Shown: positions 59,432 through 64,000 of the stretch, piece by piece
Numbering within the stretch: position 1 is the stretch's first letter
How the letters are laid out: the number at the start of each line of letters is the position of its first letter
Source of the DNA: Lachnospiraceae bacterium
Lineage (GTDB): Bacteria > Bacillota > Clostridia > Lachnospirales > Lachnospiraceae
Assembly: GCA_022483465.1 (NCBI GenBank)
Contig: JAKVNF010000001.1
Location: 496,001 to 560,000 of the forward strand
Direction of reading: 5' to 3'
DNA length: 64,000 bases
Notes under the pieces: model-generated
What the model saw: only the letters and a program-made list of their open reading frames with translations
What the model was told of the DNA's origin: nothing
The model's database searches: none
Position numbers and translations under genes: made by a program

Positions 59432-59460
59432 TTGCAAAGTGATTATAAATAGCATATCTT
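59432..59460 (+). promoter_or_regulatory. Promoter of the small coiled-coil gene
   Basis: TTGCAA (59432-59437) and TATCTT (59455-59460) are 17 bp apart, about 25 bp before the ribosome site. The rest of the 332-bp gap (59154-59431) is AT-rich near this promoter and otherwise shows no gene. Confidence 0.6.
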
Positions 59461-59485
59461 TATAGCATAAGGAGGATTTTTATAC

Positions 59486-59692
59486 ATGGCACGCAGAAGA
59501 ATTCCAGTTGATGAAAAGATTGCTACACAGGAGGCGAAGGTCAACAAGCTCCAGGAAAGACTCGATAAGGAGACTGCAAAGCTGAACAAGCTCAAAAACA
59601 CCGCTGAGGCGGCAAAAAAGAAAGAGCTTGCCGATGAGATGATCAACAGCAGCAAGACCTACGAGGAAATCAAGTCCTTCCTCGAGGGATGA
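59486..59692 (+). CDS. Small coiled-coil protein (68 aa)
   Basis: A 68-residue charged protein with a strong AAGGAGG ribosome site, its own promoter and terminator. Residues 8-48 form a heptad coiled coil (KIATQEAKVNKLQERLDKE and KLNKLKNTAEAAKKKE). The C-terminal 20 residues (EMINSSKTYEEIKSFLEG) look like a second short helix. No Cys, signal or membrane part. The gene has the look of a highly expressed small protein and codon use differs little from its neighbours. I know of no assigned function. Confidence 0.8.
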   Translation: MARRRIPVDEKIATQEAKVNKLQERLDKETAKLNKLKNTAEAAKKKELADEMINSSKTYEEIKSFLEG

Positions 59693-59724
59693 GCTTCTCT
59701 CCCACAGAACACACCATGTTGCAA

Positions 59725-59764
59725 AAGCGCGTTTCGGTGTTTGGACACCGAGACGCGCTTTTTT
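59725..59764 (+). terminator. Terminator after the small coiled-coil gene
   Basis: AAGCGCGTTTCGGTGT pairs with ACACCGAGACGCGCTT around a TTGG loop, then TTTT. One G-T pair only. Confidence 0.92.
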
Positions 59765-59858
59765 GTCGTCTTTGTGTTTTGCAGAGGATAAATTCTCCCG
59801 GAAAGGCCGCCGCTGCCGCGGAATCCGGTCCTGGACTCCGATTTGTCTATTATGTCCC

Positions 59859-61028
59859 TCACTGGAGCAGGGCGAAGTTTGCCTCCGTGAAATGCACCGT
59901 GTTGTACAGAAGAAGCACATCGGTGACGCCGTATTGCTCTTCCACGTCCGAAATCCGCTCCTTCAGGTACCGAAGGTCCACCAGGACGATCTTGTCATAA
60001 TGATTGGTGAGAAACGGCACCAGGCAGTTGGCAAAGCTGTCCTTGATGATCAGCAGCGTTTTTTCACTCTTTCCCGCTGTCTTGTCGGATTTGGTAATCA
60101 CCGCCAGCGCGTGATTGCCCCCGAGGAAGGTGCTGTACTTGTCCTTGGTATCCAGGTACGAGGTGACGTACAGGGAGTCCTGGTCCAGCGTCCCGTCTGC
60201 GGACAGGTGCACGTCTGTGTCATTCTCCCCTTTGCGGGTCCAGATCTCGAGGGTGTCCTTCTGCCTGGCATACCCCACCTTCGAGTAGACCGTGCCCAAA
60301 AAGTCATCCGCGGCGATGGTCCTGGTAAAGTCCTCCATGGGGACCGGCTCTTCTCCCAGGGCTTTCACACAGGCCGCGTACCCGTAGTAGGCGCCGAGGG
60401 TCGTCCAGTGGTGGTCCGTCCGGTAGAAGATGGGCTCCTCCTTGTGCGCCGCAAGGGCCCCGTCCACATCCACCCAGAGGGGAGATGTCCCATCGCTCCC
60501 AGAGGCACAGTCCTCTCGGAAGGCAGTGATCAGCTTCTCCTGATCCCAGGTCACCGCGTGGGCAGGGAGCTTGTCAGAGAGGACCCCCGTCGCCGCGGGG
60601 ACCAGCATCACCTGCACGTGGGAGGCGCCGCGTCTCTCCGCCTCCTTCCGAAGAAAGGCCGCGGCCTTCGTGGCATTCTCCTCTCCCGCCTTCTCGTCCA
60701 CCGAGAGGTGGGTCTCCAAGAGGTAATTGTCCTCCCCAAAGCAGACGCCATTTACCTCGCGCTTTCCGAGGGCAAGCTCCCCCCGGGTCTTCAGGCTGAT
60801 CCAGTCATCCCGGAGCGGGAACTGGTCTGTCAAAAAGCTCTCATAGTCCTTCTCATAGGAGCCCTCCAGGATCCCGGAGAGGGAAAACTTCGGCTTTTGG
60901 GCGAGATTTCGGTTCTCGTTCTCCGAGAAGGTCCGGGGCTTTGCCAGGAGCCCCGCCGCCATGCCGCCCAGCAAAAACACAAGAAGGAGGATGGCGGGCG
61001 CCCATCCTCGTTTTGAATTCTTTTCCAT
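59859..61028 (-). CDS. DHHW family protein (AlgX/AlgJ-like)
   Basis: A 389-residue membrane-anchored extracellular protein. Residues 12-29 are an N-terminal anchor, then the ENRNLAQKPKFSLSG start typical of the family. The name motif is FYRTDHHWTTLGAY near 200, where Asp and His would be part of an SGNH-like active site, and LLIIKDSFANCLVPFL near 330 supplies the serine. Such proteins partner MBOAT acyltransferases in polysaccharide O-acetylation. It lies 22 bp after the MBOAT gene. Confidence 0.88.
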   Translation of the reverse strand: MEKNSKRGWAPAILLLVFLLGGMAAGLLAKPRTFSENENRNLAQKPKFSLSGILEGSYEKDYESFLTDQFPLRDDWISLKTRGELALGKREVNGVCFGEDNYLLETHLSVDEKAGEENATKAAAFLRKEAERRGASHVQVMLVPAATGVLSDKLPAHAVTWDQEKLITAFREDCASGSDGTSPLWVDVDGALAAHKEEPIFYRTDHHWTTLGAYYGYAACVKALGEEPVPMEDFTRTIAADDFLGTVYSKVGYARQKDTLEIWTRKGENDTDVHLSADGTLDQDSLYVTSYLDTKDKYSTFLGGNHALAVITKSDKTAGKSEKTLLIIKDSFANCLVPFLTNHYDKIVLVDLRYLKERISDVEEQYGVTDVLLLYNTVHFTEANFALLQ

Positions 61029-61050
61029 CTCGATATCCCCCAGATCCCCG

Positions 61051-62544
61051 TCAGAAGCGGAAGTACAAAAACGGGTTGTAGGTGTCGCTCACCAAAAAGG
61101 CGGCCGCAAGGACGAGGATCCCCGCCATGGCAAGGAGTACGAGGACTCTTCCCCCGCGGTGCCTGACCAGCACTCGATAACACCTTGCCGGCAGGTCCGA
61201 GGCCGCAAGAAAGAGGATCGCAAAGAGGACCGCATACCCGGAGAGGGCAAAGAGCCCGGCGTCGTTCACCGCCGGGAGCCCGGCAAGGCCGAACATCCCC
61301 CGCAGGTAGGAGAGGCAGGTTCCAAGGTCCTCGCAGGCAAAGATCACCCAGCTGATGACCGCAAGAAAGAAGGTGTACAAAACGCCGACGATCTTTGGCA
61401 GCCGGGACAGGGCCTTTTTCAGCAAGAGCTTCTCCAGGATCAGGAAGAACCCAAAGTACAGGCCCCAGATGAGGAAGTTCCAGCTCGCCCCGTGCCAGAT
61501 CCCGGTGAGGGCCCAGACGATGAGGATGTTGCGAAGCTGCCTTGCAAGGCCCTTTCGGTTTCCGCCAAGCGGGATGTAGACATAGTCCCGAAACCAGGCA
61601 CCCAGGGAGATGTGCCAGCGGCGCCAGAACTCCGTCACCGAGGCAGAGAGGTAGGGATGTTCGAAGTTCTCCAAAAAGTGGAAGCCGAACATCCGCCCCA
61701 TGCCGATCGCCATGTCGGAGTAGCCGGAGAAGTCAAAATAGATCTGGAAGGTGTAGGCGAGGGCCCCGAGCCAGAGAAGAAGGACGGAGGGCTGGGTGTT
61801 GCTGCGGGAAGCAAGGGAACCGCTTGCGCTGTCCCAGAGAAGGCCGATGGCATTGGCGAGAAGGACCTTCTTCCCAAGTCCCGCCGCAAAGCGAAGGGAC
61901 CCGGAGGAAAAGCCCTCCCGCGTGGTCTTTCGGCAGGAGAGCTCCTTCTCCACGGTCTTGTACTGGACGATCGGCCCCGCAATCAGCTGCGGGAACATGG
62001 CCACGTACGTCCCGAAGGTGATGGGATTTTTCTGCGCCGGCACCGTCCCCCGGTAGACGTCGATCGTGTAGGACATGGTCTGGAAGGTATAGAAGGAGAT
62101 GCCGATGGGGAGGGTCACCGCGGGGAGCGGGATACAGACCCCCGGGGCGATGTGCCCGAGAAGGAGATTGAAGTTGGTCACCGCAAAGTCCGCGTACTTG
62201 AAGTACCCGAGGCACCCGATCCCGAGGATCAGGGAGAGCACCAGGGACGCCTTTGCGGCGCCCCGCTTCCCCACCCGCTGAAAGCGCGCGATGGCAAGAC
62301 CCGCCGCGTAGTTCTGGGCGATGGAAAAGAGCATCAAAAGAACGTAGACCGGCTCCCCCCAGGCGTAGAAAACCAGGCTTGTGAGGAACAGGACCACGTT
62401 CCGGTAGGGCAGATCGTCATCGCACTCCGGCGAGGTGCCCCTTCCCCTCCTGCCAAAGACCCGCAGGATGGCGGGCGGCACAAAGTAGAGGAGAAGAACC
62501 GCCGGGAAGAAGCGAAAGAGAAAGAGAAGACTTGAGAATACCAT
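61051..62544 (-). CDS. MBOAT family O-acyltransferase (AlgI/PatA-like)
   Basis: A 497-residue integral membrane protein with about ten spans. The MBOAT catalytic histidine lies in ALTGIWHGASWNFLIWG near 325, and RRWHISLGAWFRDYVYIPLGG near 290 is the other signature. It moves acetyl groups from the cytoplasm across the membrane for transfer to a glycan outside. The ATG at 62544 comes 10 bp after the lipoprotein gene with only a weak ribosome site, so translation is probably coupled. The acceptor is unknown: peptidoglycan or the teichoic-type polymer encoded at the left of the window. Confidence 0.93.
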   Translation of the reverse strand: MVFSSLLFLFRFFPAVLLLYFVPPAILRVFGRRGRGTSPECDDDLPYRNVVLFLTSLVFYAWGEPVYVLLMLFSIAQNYAAGLAIARFQRVGKRGAAKASLVLSLILGIGCLGYFKYADFAVTNFNLLLGHIAPGVCIPLPAVTLPIGISFYTFQTMSYTIDVYRGTVPAQKNPITFGTYVAMFPQLIAGPIVQYKTVEKELSCRKTTREGFSSGSLRFAAGLGKKVLLANAIGLLWDSASGSLASRSNTQPSVLLLWLGALAYTFQIYFDFSGYSDMAIGMGRMFGFHFLENFEHPYLSASVTEFWRRWHISLGAWFRDYVYIPLGGNRKGLARQLRNILIVWALTGIWHGASWNFLIWGLYFGFFLILEKLLLKKALSRLPKIVGVLYTFFLAVISWVIFACEDLGTCLSYLRGMFGLAGLPAVNDAGLFALSGYAVLFAILFLAASDLPARCYRVLVRHRGGRVLVLLAMAGILVLAAAFLVSDTYNPFLYFRF

Positions 62545-62554
62545 CTTCGGCCAC

Positions 62555-63082
62555 TCAGCGGAACTCGCTGTCGATGACGCTGGCTGCAGCATCCGCATCG
62601 CTCGGGACGCAGCAGAGGACGTACACGCCGCTTGCCTTCACCGTGGCGGCCTGAAGCTTTGTCACCTCGTCCGGATCGTAGTCCTGGTAGGTCTCGATCT
62701 GGTCGCTGACCCAGGACGTGAGCTCGTCCGCGAGGCTCTTTGCCGCGTCCGCATCCGCTGTCGTGAACACCGCGGCAGTCTCGGTGGTGGTGCCGTCCCC
62801 GACATACACCACCGCGTCAGTGTAGCTGTCCTCGGAGATGCCGTAGATCGAGGGGATCAGCGAGTTGTCGAGCTGTGTCATCGTTCCGGAATAGGCCCCG
62901 CTTGCCACCAGGTCTGCAGCGACCCCCGCAGGGTCGATGGCGGCCGAAGCCGCTTCTGTTGCCGTCCCAGCTGTCCCAGCATCTGCCGCCGCGCCGGCGC
63001 TGCCGCACCCCGCAAGGAGGGTGCTGGCAAGAAGAGCTGTGGCAGCAAGTGCTGCTGCCCTCTTATGTTTCTGTGCTTTCAT
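62555..63082 (-). CDS. DUF4358-type lipoprotein
   Basis: A 175-residue lipoprotein. The signal peptide ends in the lipobox LLAGC, so Cys26 is lipidated. A short Ala/Thr/Gly linker leads to a compact domain (NSLIPSIYGISEDSYTDAVVYVG near 72, DEVTKLQAATVKASGVYVLC near 138). This arrangement and the neighbours fit DUF4358, often found beside MBOAT genes in Clostridia. Its role in O-acylation is not known. It lies 22 bp after the SGNH protein gene. Confidence 0.78.
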   Translation of the reverse strand: MKAQKHKRAAALAATALLASTLLAGCGSAGAAADAGTAGTATEAASAAIDPAGVAADLVASGAYSGTMTQLDNSLIPSIYGISEDSYTDAVVYVGDGTTTETAAVFTTADADAAKSLADELTSWVSDQIETYQDYDPDEVTKLQAATVKASGVYVLCCVPSDADAAASVIDSEFR

Positions 63083-63104
63083 CGTATTACCCCCAAATCC
63101 ATCT

Positions 63105-63839
63105 TCAGTTGGATGACACCGCGTGGGTCAGCCAGAAGTCGCGCCACAGGTACATGGACGCCTCGTTGACATGAACGCCGTCCGAGGTCAGGCCGTCTGC
63201 CATGTGGCCGCTGTCGTCCATGAACACGCTGGCGGTGTCCAGGTAGACACAGCCCTCGTCGACGGCGAGCTGGCGAAGATCCGCATTGTAGGTGTCAATG
63301 CGGGGCTGGGTCACCTTGGGGTACTTCCTCTTGGCGCTGGGATTCACGGGGAGGATCGAGTTGATGTAGATGATGACGTTGGGGTTGACCGCCTTCAGGT
63401 CCTCGATGATCGCCTTGTAGTTGGCGACAAAGGAGCTCTCCTTGTCGGTCAGGTCATTCAGGCCAAAGTTGAGGTAGGCCTTTCGGAAGGAAAAGAGCCG
63501 GACCGCCTCCGGGCCGGTGTACTTCTTGCCGTTGATGGAGATCTTTTTCTTGGTGGCATAGTCCGCGACGCGCCAGCCGACCGTCACCACGGCCTGCAGG
63601 TTCGGGATGCCGGAGTAGAGAACAAACCCCTTCATCCGCGAGTTGCCGACGAGGATCGCGTCCTGTAGATAGGATGCGTCCACGGTGGTCCAGGTCGAGT
63701 TGTTGTAGGCGTTGACGCTGTTGTCCGGCGCCGCGGCCTGCACCTTGAGAGTGCCTGCCCCCGAGAAGACCGTGCCAAGAACGAGCACGAGAAGGAGCGT
63801 CCAGGAAAGGACAGATTTTTTGACAGAGATGTTTTTCAT
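63105..63839 (-). CDS. SGNH/GDSL-like secreted hydrolase or acyltransferase
   Basis: A 244-residue exported protein. The signal peptide (residues 1-35) ends near VQAAA. The SGNH fold marks are ILVGNSRMKGFV near 63-74 with the nucleophile serine, YLNFGLNDLTD near 127 with the block III Asn, and TSDGVHVNEASM near 223 with the Asp and His. In this operon it is a likely extracellular partner that takes the acyl group delivered by the MBOAT protein, as PatB-type enzymes do. I used the ATG at 63839 with GGGGGT upstream. The remaining 160 bp to the window end hold nothing I recognise. Confidence 0.85.
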   Translation of the reverse strand: MKNISVKKSVLSWTLLLVLVLGTVFSGAGTLKVQAAAPDNSVNAYNNSTWTTVDASYLQDAILVGNSRMKGFVLYSGIPNLQAVVTVGWRVADYATKKKISINGKKYTGPEAVRLFSFRKAYLNFGLNDLTDKESSFVANYKAIIEDLKAVNPNVIIYINSILPVNPSAKRKYPKVTQPRIDTYNADLRQLAVDEGCVYLDTASVFMDDSGHMADGLTSDGVHVNEASMYLWRDFWLTHAVSSN

Positions 63840-64000
63840 CACGATACCCCCTACATTCGGTGCGGGGTGGCTGTTGCCCGCCGCGCCCAGGTTGTCTGTT
63901 GTCAGGACTGGATGAACAAAAAGCATGCCCTCTGTTCAGTCCGCCTGCGGACTCTACCATACACCCCGAGGGGCCCGCCTTCAACCCGCCTGCCCCGGAA

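Noticed and set aside
813-64000. Many long open frames opposite or out of phase with the genes described
   Set aside because: High GC content leaves long chance frames; they lack ribosome sites and recognisable protein sequence and overlap well-supported genes.

Overview
The window looks like a chromosomal segment of a high-GC, Gram-positive anaerobe of the class Clostridia, most likely Lachnospiraceae. The grounds are gene content: a fused cytidylate kinase/HMBPP reductase next to an S1 protein, RnfC/RnfD, LCP and LicD/TagF wall-polymer genes, a class B sortase with a streptococcal FCT-type pilus locus, and many short Rho-independent terminators. I cannot name the species. Housekeeping genes are very GC-rich. 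The pilus genes and transposases are visibly richer in A and T.

Layout. 1-7358 (minus strand) is a wall-polymer operon: LCP ligase, DUF4422 protein, LicD, IspD/TarI-type cytidylyltransferase, TagF-type polymerase, and an acyltransferase cut by the window edge. 7469-9602 holds a radical SAM/SPASM enzyme and a secreted protein with an NlpC/P60-like core. 9762-21435 is a pilus operon in the order ancillary adhesin, SipA-like protein, FctA-like pilin, sortase B, FctB-like minor pilin. It is badly damaged: a MITE in the leader, a frameshift in the adhesin, a stop codon plus an IS in the pilin. A second sortase gene (21770-24054) is also cut by an IS. 24249-28851 is a GDP-L-fucose operon (gmd, fcl, manC, manA), with a divergent AraC-type regulator. 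30065-32611 is an IS1634-like element bounded by a 51-bp exact direct repeat and carrying a second MITE copy.

32725-37208 has a lipoprotein, a lipid kinase, a second AraC-type regulator and the most unusual item in the window. This is four tandem transcription units, each encoding a 29-residue amphipathic peptide with a shared CWSDY core, and each with its own upstream sites, promoter, leader hairpin and terminator. 37473-59153 is mostly housekeeping: queA, M18 aminopeptidase, pheST with a small structured RNA upstream, aminopeptidase P, citrate synthase, threonine synthase, RnfD with a long repeat-bearing tail, RnfC, an RNase H-fold nuclease, S1 protein, Cmk-IspH and a flavoprotein. 59859-63839 is an O-acylation operon (SGNH protein, DUF4358 lipoprotein, MBOAT, DHHW protein).

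Two themes link the window. The cell surface dominates: wall polymers, fucose precursor, pili and O-acylation. The pilus part is decaying through three kinds of mobile DNA. The four-peptide array beside an AraC regulator is the best candidate for an undescribed system. No rRNA, tRNA or CRISPR array was seen.
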